From Streptomyces resistomycificus (GTDB lineage Bacteria > Actinomycetota > Actinomycetes > Streptomycetales > Streptomycetaceae), in the NCBI RefSeq assembly GCF_001514265.1, contig NZ_KQ948999.1, forward strand, positions 124,001-188,000: a stretch of 64,000 nt of DNA, read 5' to 3'. Under the pieces are notes generated by a model that searched no databases, was not told the origin of the DNA, and saw only the letters and a program-made list of their open reading frames with translations. This document shows positions 1 to 8,834 of this stretch, piece by piece (positions within the stretch are counted from its first letter, which is position 1; the number at the start of each line of letters is the position of its first letter). The translations under genes were made by a program, and so were the position numbers.

Positions 1-1742
1 CCGAGCCACTGACGGGCCAGCTGTGGGATGAGATCCCCCGGGCGAAGGTCAACCTGGTCCTCGTCGGCCCACCGGGAGAGCTGGGCGCGTACCAGCGGCA
101 CGAACTCCACACCCTGTCGGCGAGGGAGGACGCGCGCCTGATGCCGGTGCTGTTGCCCGGGGTCAAGCGGCTGCCGGGAGCGTTGCGGGAGTTCCCGTAC
201 ATCGACTTCCGAGGAGGCCTGGACATGGACGGGCTGCTGCAGACCGTCCAGGCGGGACTGAGGTCACCGGTACCGGCCGACCAGGGGCCCGACACCCTTC
301 CGAGGAGTCCGTACCCCGGGCTCGCGCCCTTCTCTGAGGCTGACGCCGGCTTGTTCTTCGGACGGGAGGAACTGGTCAGCGCTGTCCTGCACTCCTTGGG
401 CCAGGACCAGATGTGTACGATCCTCGGCGGCCCGGGCAGCGGTAAGACGAGCCTCGTGAACGCGGGAGTGCTGCCGGCGTTGCGCGCGGGCCTCCTTCCG
501 GGCAGCGACCTGTGGCCGATCGTCAGGGTTCACCAGCACGGCGGCGCGGAGGGATTGCTGGAGGCGCTGCGTTCTCTGGTGAGCCGTCGGCAGGACAGCG
601 GGTCGGACCTGGGGCCGGAAGACCTGACCCGAGCGCTCGGCGCCCAGTTCGACCGCGTGGTGGTGGTACTCGACCAGTTCGAGGAGCTGTTCACCAGCGC
701 CGATGCCGACCGGCGCGCGCAGGTCATCGGGCTGCTGCGAAGACTGACCGACGCTCCTGATCCGGTGCTCCTCCCCCTCACCGCCCTGCGCAGCGACTTC
801 CTCGTCCAGGCCCACGAACACGCGTCTTTCCTCGTGGGACGCACCGTGATCGTCCCGCCCATGTCACGCGAAGAACTGCGACAAGCCGTGCTGATGCCGG
901 CCCGGGCCACTGGACTGCAGCTGGAGCCCGGGCTTGTCGAACGTCTCATGCAGGACATGGGCGACGAGCCACGCTCCCTGGCGCTCCTGCAGTCCGTCCT
1001 TCTCTCGATGTGGCAACGGCGGGTGGACGGCTACCTCACCCATCGGTCGTACGAGGGGTCCGGCGGAGTGCAGGGCGGCCTGGCCCACGCCGCGGAGACG
1101 CTGTTCTCCTCCCTCTCACCGGATGACCGGAGCCGGGCTCGTGAACTCCTGCTGAGTCTCGTCGCGTTCGCTCCCAACGGTCCGCCCGTGGGACGAACAG
1201 TGCTCGCAAGTACCGTCACGGCGATGGGAGCCGCCGAGGTCTGTGAGCTGATGCTTCGCCACCGGCTGCTAGTCACCACGGACGATGCTCAGAACGAAGC
1301 CCGCGTACGGCTCTCCCACCAGGCGGTCATGGGCGCGTGGCCAAGGTTCCGGGACTGGATCGAGGAGGCCAGGTCCGAGCTCGAACTGCGTCAGAAACTG
1401 ATCGCGGCCGCCGAGGACTGGGCCCGCTCCGGGCGCGATCGAAAGGGACTGCTCGGTGAGGAGAGCGTGACCTTCATCCGTACCACGGCAGACCTGCGGA
1501 AGCTCAGTCCACTCGAGATGGCCTATGTGGAGGAGTCGCGGGCTGACGCCGAGAAGGCCCGCAGACTACGGCTCCTGAGCGGCGGCGGCCTGATGGTCGT
1601 CCTGTTGGCAGCCTTGGCCCTAGTGGTCTGGCTCGAAGCATCGGTACTCCTCACTGTGACCACGGTCATCAGCACCCTTGCCTTCCCCATCCAGTCCGCG
1701 TATCTGACGCTCCGACGTGAACGCCGTTCACTCACGCTGTGA
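1..1742 (+). CDS. TIR-nSTAND1 ATPase-transmembrane protein, 5' truncated by window edge
   Basis: The open frame runs from base 3 without a start, so the gene begins upstream of the window. The first ~75 visible residues (VLVGPPGELGAYQRHEL, then PVLLPGVKRLP and YIDFRGGLD) look like the C-terminal half of a bacterial TIR domain. Next comes the nSTAND1 entry signature SPYPGLAPFSEADAGLFFGR, a Walker A (GGPGSGKTS, bases ~426-452), a Walker B (VVVVLDQFEEL, ~657-690) and a helical winged-helix-like region. Two hydrophobic segments close the protein (~1585-1715). No WD40 or TPR sensor repeats are present. STAND proteins are signal-activated switches, and TIR domains usually hydrolyse NAD or act in signalling. 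A defence or conflict role is inferred only. An internal ATG at 141 would lose the TIR part and has no ribosome site, so it is not taken as the start. Confidence 0.82.
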   Translation, partial: EPLTGQLWDEIPRAKVNLVLVGPPGELGAYQRHELHTLSAREDARLMPVLLPGVKRLPGALREFPYIDFRGGLDMDGLLQTVQAGLRSPVPADQGPDTLPRSPYPGLAPFSEADAGLFFGREELVSAVLHSLGQDQMCTILGGPGSGKTSLVNAGVLPALRAGLLPGSDLWPIVRVHQHGGAEGLLEALRSLVSRRQDSGSDLGPEDLTRALGAQFDRVVVVLDQFEELFTSADADRRAQVIGLLRRLTDAPDPVLLPLTALRSDFLVQAHEHASFLVGRTVIVPPMSREELRQAVLMPARATGLQLEPGLVERLMQDMGDEPRSLALLQSVLLSMWQRRVDGYLTHRSYEGSGGVQGGLAHAAETLFSSLSPDDRSRARELLLSLVAFAPNGPPVGRTVLASTVTAMGAAEVCELMLRHRLLVTTDDAQNEARVRLSHQAVMGAWPRFRDWIEEARSELELRQKLIAAAEDWARSGRDRKGLLGEESVTFIRTTADLRKLSPLEMAYVEESRADAEKARRLRLLSGGGLMVVLLAALALVVWLEASVLLTVTTVISTLAFPIQSAYLTLRRERRSLTL

Positions 1743-1803
1743 TCCGGGCCGGCCCTGGGGATGGGCAAGACGGTCTGGTTCGAACTCTCGGCACAGCCGC
1801 CGG

Positions 1804-2514
1804 CTAGACGAGCCTCCGCGCGGTCGCCCAGCGGGTCAGCTCATGCCGGTTCGAGAGCTGCAACTTCCGCAGCACCGCCGAGACATGCGACTCCACCGTC
1901 TTCACCGAGATGAAGAGCTGCTTGGCGATCTCCTTGTAGGCGTAGCCCCGGGCGATCAGTCGCAGGACCTCACGCTCGCGCTGGGTGAGGCGGTCGAGGT
2001 CCTCGTCGACCGGTGGCGCGTCCGTGGAGGCGAACGCGTCCAGTACGAAACCGGCGAGCCTCGGGGAGAAGACGGCGTCGCCCTCCTGGACCCGGAAGAT
2101 GGAGTTGATCAGGTCCGTGCCGGTGATCGTCTTGGTGACGTAGCCGCGCGCGCCGCCGCGGATCACGCCGATGACGTCCTCCGCCGCGTCCGAGACGGAC
2201 AGGGCGAGGAAGCGCACGGGTTGCTCGGCGTCGGACATCAACGGGGCGCAGCGCCGCAGGACTTCGACGCCGCCGCCACCCGGGAGGTGGACGTCGAGGA
2301 GGACGACCTCGGGGCGGGTCGCGGTGATGACCGTGACCGCCTGGTCGACGTCCGCGGCCTCACCGACGACCTCGACGCCGGTCTGCTCGGTCTGGCCGAT
2401 CTCGGCCTGGACTCCCGTACGGAACATGCGGTGATCGTCGACGAGGACCACGCGCACGTGGCGCGCACCCGCGCCGCCGCCCGCCGCGTCGGTCCCCTCG
2501 GTCGGGTCGCTCAT
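1804..2514 (-). CDS. LuxR-family (NarL type) two-component response regulator
   Basis: Receiver domain with the acidic pair VDDHR and the phospho-acceptor Asp in EVVLLDVHLPGG, followed by a C-terminal LuxR helix-turn-helix (LTQREREVLRLIARGYAYKEI ... VKTVESHVSAVLRKL, split here at the motif). The ATG overlaps the TGA of the upstream sensor kinase (TGATGA), so the two are translationally coupled. A GTG one codon earlier is also possible. It should be phosphorylated by the kinase next to it and regulate promoters, perhaps the divergent PspC operon, but no operator could be identified by eye. Confidence 0.93.
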   Translation of the reverse strand: MSDPTEGTDAAGGGAGARHVRVVLVDDHRMFRTGVQAEIGQTEQTGVEVVGEAADVDQAVTVITATRPEVVLLDVHLPGGGGVEVLRRCAPLMSDAEQPVRFLALSVSDAAEDVIGVIRGGARGYVTKTITGTDLINSIFRVQEGDAVFSPRLAGFVLDAFASTDAPPVDEDLDRLTQREREVLRLIARGYAYKEIAKQLFISVKTVESHVSAVLRKLQLSNRHELTRWATARRLV

Positions 2515-3803
2515 CACGTCTTCTCCGCCCTCTCCATCTCCAGTTCGACCTCCGTGCCGCCGTCGGGCACCGCGCGCAGCCGCGCCGTGCCCCCGTTGCG
2601 CTCCATGCGGCCGATGATCGATTCTCTGACGCCCATGCGGTCGGCGGGTATCGAGTCGAGGTCGAAGCCGGGGCCGCGGTCACGGACGGACACGAAGACC
2701 GTCTTTCCCTCGACCTCGGCGAAGACCTGGACGGCGCCGCCCTCGCCACCGTACTTGGCGGCGTTCACCATCGCCTCGCGTGCGGCCTGCATCTGTGCCG
2801 CGATTCTCTCGTCGAGGGGGCAGTCGCCGACGACGACCACCTCGATGGGAACGCCGTGCTTGTCCTCGATCTCCGCGGCGTTGCGCCGCACCGCGTCGGC
2901 GAGGGTGGTGGGCTCGTCGGCCTCCTCCTTGCCGGTGCCCTCGGGCTTGTAGAGCCAGGTGCGCAGGTCCCGCTCCTGCGCGCGGGCGAGTCGGCGCACC
3001 TCGCCGGCGTTCTCCGCGTTGCGCTGGATCAGGGTCAGGGTGTGCAGCACCGAGTCGTGGACATGGGCGGCGACCTCGGCGCGCTCCTGGGCACGGATGC
3101 GCATCAGGCGTTCCTCGGAGAGGTCCTGGGTCATGCGGACCAGGTAGGGACCGGCCAGCAGGGTTATGCCGACCAGGACCGCGAGGGCCGCCTGCAGGAC
3201 CGAGCCGAGGTGGGCGGCGGAGCCCTGCAGCACGAAGACACCGGAGACACCGGCGGTGACCAGCAGGACGCCGACCACGGCACGCAGCAGGCTGAGCGTG
3301 CGCCGGCGGCGGCCGGCCTCGACCCAGCGGGCCCGGCGGGCGTTGTCCGCCTGGCGCCAGACGAGGGCGACACCCGCGCCGACGAGGACGACGGGCCAGA
3401 GGTAGGCCTTGGCGCCGTTTCCGAGGTTCACGTTGCCGACGAAGACCATCGCCACGACGACCATGAGGAGCAGGGCGACTATCTGCCCCTTGTCGGGCCG
3501 GCGGGTGACGAGTCTGCGGCGGCCGTCCGGCGAGGTCTCGGTGGTGACGAGGGACGGGGGTTTCTGACCGCCGACGCCACCGATGCCGAGCGGGACGAAG
3601 AACCAGAACGCGGCATACAGCAGGGCGCCGAGGCCGTCCGCCATGAACAGACCGACGAAGACGAGCCGCACCCAGATCACGGGCAGGCCGAGATGCCCGG
3701 CGAGCCCCCGCGCCACGCCCCCGAGCCAGCGTCCGTCGCTGCTGCGGTAGAGCTTGCGCGGCGGCCGCGGTTCGACAAGTGGCGCTGCTGCGGCTTCCGG
3801 CAT
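2514..3803 (-). CDS. PspC-domain sensor histidine kinase (DesK/NarX type)
   Basis: The N-terminus carries a PspC domain (KLYRSSDGRWLGGVARGLAG followed by a hydrophobic hairpin ending FWFFVPLG). Several membrane helices follow, then a HisKA_3 dimerisation helix with phospho-acceptor His in EVAAHVHDSVLHTL, and a HATPase_c domain with N-box EAMVNAAKYG and G-box VRDRGPGFDL. It lies upstream of and overlaps the response regulator gene. Family knowledge: PspC domains respond to envelope stress, so this is probably a membrane-stress sensor. ATG at 3803 is preferred because it directly precedes the conserved PspC region; in-frame starts at 3818 (GTG) and 3839 (ATG) are possible. Confidence 0.9.
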   Translation of the reverse strand: MPEAAAAPLVEPRPPRKLYRSSDGRWLGGVARGLAGHLGLPVIWVRLVFVGLFMADGLGALLYAAFWFFVPLGIGGVGGQKPPSLVTTETSPDGRRRLVTRRPDKGQIVALLLMVVVAMVFVGNVNLGNGAKAYLWPVVLVGAGVALVWRQADNARRARWVEAGRRRRTLSLLRAVVGVLLVTAGVSGVFVLQGSAAHLGSVLQAALAVLVGITLLAGPYLVRMTQDLSEERLMRIRAQERAEVAAHVHDSVLHTLTLIQRNAENAGEVRRLARAQERDLRTWLYKPEGTGKEEADEPTTLADAVRRNAAEIEDKHGVPIEVVVVGDCPLDERIAAQMQAAREAMVNAAKYGGEGGAVQVFAEVEGKTVFVSVRDRGPGFDLDSIPADRMGVRESIIGRMERNGGTARLRAVPDGGTEVELEMERAEKT

Positions 3804-3982
3804 GCCAACGATGGTCACACGGCGGCAGGGCCGGGGCATCAGGGTTGTCCCCCGAGACTCCCCTGATCTTCGACGCCCGCGGCCGTCGAACGCTTCCCCG
3901 GCGTCGGCTCAGGGCAGATATCAGGGTCCGGCCAGGGTCGTTCCGACTCCCGCGGCGGCGGCTCGCCCGTCACCATGGAGCC

Positions 3983-5536
3983 ATGACCGATCACGAGCAC
4001 GCCGCGACGGGTCCGGGACCCGGCTCCGGCCCACGCCCCCTGCCGGGCGCCGGGCCGCAGGATGCCGCGCCCGCCGCGGATGCCCCGGCCGCCGCGGGTG
4101 CGGAGCCGCACGCGGACGGCCCTGCCGCCGCGGGCGAGGCCTCGCGCGCGTACGTACGTGCGGGCGCGCAGGAAGAAGGAAGGACAGCCGGCAAGGCCAC
4201 GACGGACACCGACACCGCGACGACGGGCACCGCCACCGCCACCCCGCAGTCCGACACGGGCGAGCTGCCCCACGGGTTCCGCCGCGACCGCCCGCACCAG
4301 ATGCTCGCCGGGGTCTGCGCCGGGCTGGGGCGGCAGTGCGACATGGACCCGGTGATCTTCCGCATCACCCTCGCGGTGCTGTCCGCGACCGGCGGCATCG
4401 GCCTGATCTTCTACGGCTTCGCATGGCTCTTCGTCCCGTACGAGGACGAGGACGAGAACGAGGTGCGCAAGCTGCTGACCGGCCGCGTCGACGGCCAGGC
4501 CCTGGCGGCGGTACTGTTCGCGCTGGTCGGCTGCGGGGTGTTCCTGACGCTGCTGAACAACGGCGGGGTGCTGACCTTCGCCGTGGTCCTCTCCCTGCTC
4601 CTCGCGGGTGCCGGGTACTGGTCGCGGCATCGCGGCGCCCCCGACACCGACCCGTTGGCCGCCCAGGCGGTGTCCGACGCCCCGCCGGAGGCGCAGGCAC
4701 CGCCGGTGCCCGCCGCCTACCCGTCCTGGTGGCGCGATCCCATCGTCAAGGACGGCACCCATGTGGGGGGCACGGGCTATCTGTGGGGCCCCGAGGACTC
4801 CCGGGACCGGGACGTCGCGGCCGCCGTCAACATCGGCCTGGGCGCCTCCTGGCGCCGCCGCGAGGACATACGCACCCCGTACGTCCGGCCGCCCAAGCCG
4901 CGCGGGCCCCGCGGGATCGGCGGCTGGGTGTTCTGGCTCGCCCTGCTCGCGGGCGGCCTCGGCACCCGTTTGACGTGGGACGACCACACCCTGGGCACCA
5001 GCCTGCAGGCCGGCCTGGCCTGTGCGCTCGCGGTCCTCGGCATGGGGATCGCGGTCAGCGCGTTCCTGGGGCGCACGGGAGCGGGATCGATCTTCCTGGC
5101 GATCGTCACAGCCGGTCTGCTCGCCGCCTCGGCGGCCCTGCCGAAGGACATCACCACGCACTGGGAACGCACGGACTGGCGCCCCGCCACAGCGGGTGAG
5201 GTACGGCGGGAGTACGAGCTCGGCACCGGCGTGGGCACCCTGGACCTGAGCCGGCTGGACCTGGCGAAGAAGCAGACGGTGACCACGCGGGCCGATGTGG
5301 GGATGGGACGGCTGCTGATCATCGTGCCCGCCGACGTGACCGTGGAGCTGAGCATCGACGTGGGCGTGGGCGACATCCAGTTGCCGGGCGACGACAAGAA
5401 GGACGTGGACGTGGCACCGGGCAAGCACAAGGAGGTGACCCTGGCACCGACGGCCGGCGGCAAGGGCACCGGCACCCTGGACCTCGATCTCGGCGTCGGC
5501 ATCGGACAGGCGGAGGTGCGCCGTGCTGCGTCATGA
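3983..5536 (+). CDS. PspC-domain membrane protein with C-terminal DUF2154-like (LiaF-type) domain
   Basis: 517 residues. An Ala/Thr/Asp-rich disordered N-terminus (~95 residues) precedes a PspC domain (LPHGFRRDRPHQMLAGVCAG ... GFAWLFVP). About five membrane helices follow, then a C-terminal beta-rich tail in which alternating GVGTLDLSRLDL, ADVGMGRLLIIVPADV and GVGDIQLPGD strands resemble the LiaF/DUF2154 cell-wall-active antibiotic response fold. It is transcribed divergently from the PspC sensor kinase, so the two are likely partners in one envelope-stress circuit. ATG at 3983 is followed by a typical coding pattern; codons further upstream in the frame look non-coding. It overlaps the next small gene by 14 nt. 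Confidence 0.85.
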   Translation: MTDHEHAATGPGPGSGPRPLPGAGPQDAAPAADAPAAAGAEPHADGPAAAGEASRAYVRAGAQEEGRTAGKATTDTDTATTGTATATPQSDTGELPHGFRRDRPHQMLAGVCAGLGRQCDMDPVIFRITLAVLSATGGIGLIFYGFAWLFVPYEDEDENEVRKLLTGRVDGQALAAVLFALVGCGVFLTLLNNGGVLTFAVVLSLLLAGAGYWSRHRGAPDTDPLAAQAVSDAPPEAQAPPVPAAYPSWWRDPIVKDGTHVGGTGYLWGPEDSRDRDVAAAVNIGLGASWRRREDIRTPYVRPPKPRGPRGIGGWVFWLALLAGGLGTRLTWDDHTLGTSLQAGLACALAVLGMGIAVSAFLGRTGAGSIFLAIVTAGLLAASAALPKDITTHWERTDWRPATAGEVRREYELGTGVGTLDLSRLDLAKKQTVTTRADVGMGRLLIIVPADVTVELSIDVGVGDIQLPGDDKKDVDVAPGKHKEVTLAPTAGGKGTGTLDLDLGVGIGQAEVRRAAS

Positions 5537-5765
5537 GTTCCAGCCGGGGAGGCTGGTCGCCGGGTTCTTCCTGATCCTCGCGGGCGTCGTCTACGCGGGC
5601 GACGCGGGCGGACTCTGGGAGACCCCGTGGTTCGTGGTCATCCCCGTCGTCACGGGCGGCCTCTGCGTGGCGGGCGCGGTCGGCGTCCTGGCACAGGCCG
5701 TCCGCGGTCGCCGCGGAGCGGGCCGTACGAACCCCGCCGGGGCGCAACCACGGGAACCGAGCTGA
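5523..5765 (+). CDS. small two-helix membrane protein
   Basis: 80 residues with a GTG start inside the 3' end of the PspC gene, which indicates translational coupling. Two hydrophobic segments (LVAGFFLILAGVVYAG and FVVIPVVTGGLCVAGAVGVL) are followed by a basic tail (VRGRRGAG). The only clue to function is its place as second gene of the PspC operon. It may be an accessory membrane component of the stress module. No family recognised. Confidence 0.75.
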   Translation: MLRHEFQPGRLVAGFFLILAGVVYAGDAGGLWETPWFVVIPVVTGGLCVAGAVGVLAQAVRGRRGAGRTNPAGAQPREPS

Positions 5766-5802
5766 CGAGACCGCCCGCCCCCGGCCGACGCGCGCCCCAC
5801 GC

Positions 5803-6348
5803 TCAGTACCCGTAGCCGCCGTAATCCCCCGCTCGCCGTCGGCGTCGCCGGCCCCGCAGGGCCGCGTCGAGGGAGAGGAGGGGGGCGCCGGCCAGGATCA
5901 GGGGGATCCAGGCCATGAGGTAGACGAGGTCGTTGCCGTAGTAGTAGGGGTCGGCGGCCCAGCTCACGGTCAGCCACAGACTGAGGGAGATCAACGCGCC
6001 GCCGAGCGCGGCCAGGCGGGCGAGGAGGCCGATGAGGGTGCCGATCCCTACGGCGAGTTCACCGAAGGCGATGGCGTAACCGAAGCCGACGGGGTTCTTC
6101 AGGGACAGGTCGACCAGGGCGGGGATCGCGGAGGAGTCGCGCACGGTGCGCATCAGGTCCCCGACCGATCCGGAGCCGGAGTCCTTCAGGAAGGCGCTGT
6201 CGGTGAGCTTGTCCAGGCCGGCGTAGACGAAGGTGACGCCGAGGAAGATGCGGAGCGGGAGCAGGGCGTAGCGGGTGGCGTTGTCCCGCCAGCCCGTGCC
6301 GCCGTCGGGATAGGAGGAGTGGGTGTCCGTACGCATGCCGTGAGTCAT
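5803..6348 (-). CDS. DoxX-family membrane protein
   Basis: 181 residues with four hydrophobic segments and the DoxX pattern: LLPLRIFLGVTFVYAGLDKL near the start, GFGYAIAFGELAVGIGTLIG, and a helix ending WIPLILAGAPLLSLDA. The C-terminus is Arg-rich followed by GDYGGYGY. DoxX proteins are inner-membrane proteins, some linked to thiol or redox homeostasis, but substrate specificity cannot be read here. ATG at 6348 is chosen over upstream codons because a GAGAGG site precedes it; ATG at 6336 is an alternative. Confidence 0.85.
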   Translation of the reverse strand: MTHGMRTDTHSSYPDGGTGWRDNATRYALLPLRIFLGVTFVYAGLDKLTDSAFLKDSGSGSVGDLMRTVRDSSAIPALVDLSLKNPVGFGYAIAFGELAVGIGTLIGLLARLAALGGALISLSLWLTVSWAADPYYYGNDLVYLMAWIPLILAGAPLLSLDAALRGRRRRRRAGDYGGYGY

Positions 6349-6476
6349 AGCTGCTAGCCGCCTCTCGCCCGCTGTGCCGTGACCCCTCGGACTGACGATA
6401 CGTACGACAGGGAAAACCCGCTCAATCCTGTCCGGACCGGTTTCTGCGACTTGAGGGGTTTCGGCCACGCTCCCGA

Positions 6477-7766
6477 TCAGTCCGTCACGTCGATCGTGTA
6501 CCGGTTCGTCTCGACGCCGGCGGCCGTCACCACCTGTACCTCCACCCGGCCCGGCTCCACGTCGGCGGGCACGGGCACGGTCAGGACGGCGTCCGTGGGG
6601 TTGCTGAAGCCGCCGGCCACCGGGACCAGGGGGACGTGGACGTTGACCGGGCCGATGCGCACGACCATCCGGGACAGCCGGTCGGCGTCCTGCGCGCCGG
6701 GCGGCACGAAGGCGGCGCCCCGGATCTCGATGTCGTCACCGGTGCGGATCGGCCCGTCCAGGTCGCCGGCCTCACGGGCACGTACGACGGAGAGGATGAC
6801 CGGCCGGCCGCCCTCGGCGTACTTGCCGGCGAGGTAGGTCGCGGCGGACACGAGGACCACCACCGCGAGGCCCCACGGCAGGTCCGGCAGCTGGTCGGGG
6901 CGGCGGGCGAGGCGTACGGCGGCGAACAGGAGGGCGACCGTGCTGATGACGACGTACTGGATGTCGGCGAAGGTTCCGCGGCCCGCGTCGTCGGTCAGCA
7001 GGTCGGCGGCCCTCGGCCGGTACGCCCGGACCTTCTGCAGTCGCTGCCCGAGCACCCGCAGCCCGACCACGCGCCGTACCAGGACGGCGATCCCGCACAC
7101 CACGGCGAGGACCGTCACCACACCCGCGCCGCGGGTGAGTTCGAGGCCGGCGATCAGCGCGTCACGCTCGGCGTGCTCGGAGGCGGCGGCGAGCCGGCCC
7201 ACCAGCACCAGGACGGCGTACGCGACGAACAGCACCCAGCCGACCGCGACCGCCCGGGACGTGGAGAGGCGGTTGTCCTCGCCGATCACCGGCGCGAGCG
7301 CGCCGCCGCGCGCCCGGTGGAACCAGGAGGCGGCCGTGAGGGCCCCGGCCACCAGCAGGGCGGCCAGCAGGCCGGCGGTGCGGGCCGAGGTCCAGCCCGC
7401 GCCGATCGCCGTGAGCGCCTGTACGAGCAGCAGCAGGACGACCAGCGCCCACACGACACCCGCCGTGCGGCTCCACAGGCGCGCCAGCCAGGCCTCGCCC
7501 TCGGCGCGGCCGCGTTCGGCGACGAGTTCCGCGGACTGGGTCAGTTCCTCCGAGACCCACTGGCGGGAGGCGGAGGCCGAGTGGGCCACCGCCGCCGGAA
7601 GTCCCTGGCCGGCCGCGTACTCGTCCCGCTTGAGCAGGAACTCCGCGACCGCCCTGCGGTGTCCCGCACGCGCCCCGTGCGGGCAGTCCCCGCAGGTGCA
7701 GCCACCTCCGTGCGCGCTCCCGTACGCGCCCGAGTCCGCGCTCTGTCTCGCCTCCTGCACCGCCAC
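6477..7766 (-). CDS. polytopic membrane protein with N-terminal Cys cluster and C-terminal TIG-like domain
   Basis: 429 residues from GTG 7766, preceded by GGGGAAAGG. The N-terminus has a short Cys/His patch (GGGCTCGDCPHGARAGH) and a helical stretch. About six membrane helices lie between residues ~90 and 330. The last ~95 residues form a beta-rich domain (GDDIEIRGAAFVPPGA, VNVHVPLVPV, LTVPVPADVEPGRVEVQVV) that resembles an IPT/TIG Ig-like fold. An upstream GTG at 7847 extends the frame but has no ribosome site. Function unknown; a surface or scaffold role is only a guess from the fold. Confidence 0.75.
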   Translation of the reverse strand: MAVQEARQSADSGAYGSAHGGGCTCGDCPHGARAGHRRAVAEFLLKRDEYAAGQGLPAAVAHSASASRQWVSEELTQSAELVAERGRAEGEAWLARLWSRTAGVVWALVVLLLLVQALTAIGAGWTSARTAGLLAALLVAGALTAASWFHRARGGALAPVIGEDNRLSTSRAVAVGWVLFVAYAVLVLVGRLAAASEHAERDALIAGLELTRGAGVVTVLAVVCGIAVLVRRVVGLRVLGQRLQKVRAYRPRAADLLTDDAGRGTFADIQYVVISTVALLFAAVRLARRPDQLPDLPWGLAVVVLVSAATYLAGKYAEGGRPVILSVVRAREAGDLDGPIRTGDDIEIRGAAFVPPGAQDADRLSRMVVRIGPVNVHVPLVPVAGGFSNPTDAVLTVPVPADVEPGRVEVQVVTAAGVETNRYTIDVTD

Positions 7767-7924
7767 GCCCGACGCCCGCCTTTCCCCGCCCGTTTTTGGG
7801 CCCCGCAACTCCCGTGTGATGACAGCGAATTGTGCCCTACGGAACACGGTCCGTGCGGGGCAGGTCCGGTCAGGGCGGGGGGAAGGGCGGGGCGCCGTGT
7901 TGACCCGGCTGCGAGAATTTCCCC

Positions 7925-8818
7925 ATGGCCGAGATCATCCAGCGCGACGGGACCTGGGCCTTCGACGGGAGCACGGTCAGGATCACTCCGGGACTCCATC
8001 GCTCCGTGCCGCTGTTCCGGCAGACGTACGGCGAGGTCGTCGTGCCCCTGGAGGCCATTTCGGGCATCGCCTTCGAGCCCGAACGCAAGCGGGGCCGGCT
8101 GCGCATGCGGCTGCGCGAGGGCGCCGACCCGCTGCTGCACGCGACCGGGGGCCGGCTGCCCGACCCGGCCGATCCGTACCGGCTGCTGGTGGAGGTCGAC
8201 CGGGCGGGGGTCGCGGAGTACGTGGCCGAGGAGATCCGCCGCTGTCTGCTGCTGGACCAGGTCCCCGCGGAACCGACCAAGGCCTACCTGCTGCCCGGCC
8301 CGCCGGTGCCGGTCTCGGTCCGTTCCTCCGACGGCACGGTCTCCTTCGACGGCTCCCGGGTCCGGATCGACTGGGCCGACACCTCGGACCGGGTCAAGCG
8401 GGCGACCGGGCCGCGCATCATCGACCTCGGTGATCTGGTGCAGGTCGAGTGGCTGCCCAACTCCGGCTACGAGGACGGCTTCCTGCGCTTCGTGACCCGC
8501 GAGACGACGCTGTCCAAGCTGCCGCCCGAGAAGGACCCGTACGCCCTGGACCTGTGGGGCAGCGCCCGCCGCGATCTGCTCACGGCGCTCGTCGCCACCG
8601 CGGTCACGGCCCGGCTGCCGCACCCCTCCACCCGCACCGGCACGGAGGGCGGCGGGCGCAGTGCCCTCCGCCCGCCGACGGCGCCGGTACCGCCGCAGGC
8701 CGACCACCACGACGTACTCCTGCGGCGGCTCAGGGAGTTGGGCGACCTGCACCGGGACGGGGTGCTCACGGACGAGGAGTTCACGATGACGAAGGCAGCC
8801 GTCCTCCGGGACTTCTAG
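7925..8818 (+). CDS. DUF4429 / SHOCT domain protein
   Basis: 297 residues. Two repeated beta-rich modules are visible: IIQRDGTWAFDGSTVRITPG near residue 5 and VSVRSSDGTVSFDGSRVRI near residue 128. Both share the DGxxxFDGSxVRI motif, which fits a duplicated DUF4429. The C-terminus LLRRLRELGDLHRDGVLTDE followed by EFTMTKAAVL is a clear SHOCT (short C-terminal oligomerisation) helix pair. No signal peptide or membrane helix, so cytosolic. Biological role unknown. Confidence 0.85.
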   Translation: MAEIIQRDGTWAFDGSTVRITPGLHRSVPLFRQTYGEVVVPLEAISGIAFEPERKRGRLRMRLREGADPLLHATGGRLPDPADPYRLLVEVDRAGVAEYVAEEIRRCLLLDQVPAEPTKAYLLPGPPVPVSVRSSDGTVSFDGSRVRIDWADTSDRVKRATGPRIIDLGDLVQVEWLPNSGYEDGFLRFVTRETTLSKLPPEKDPYALDLWGSARRDLLTALVATAVTARLPHPSTRTGTEGGGRSALRPPTAPVPPQADHHDVLLRRLRELGDLHRDGVLTDEEFTMTKAAVLRDF

Positions 8819-8834
8819 GCCCTTGGCCGGACCC

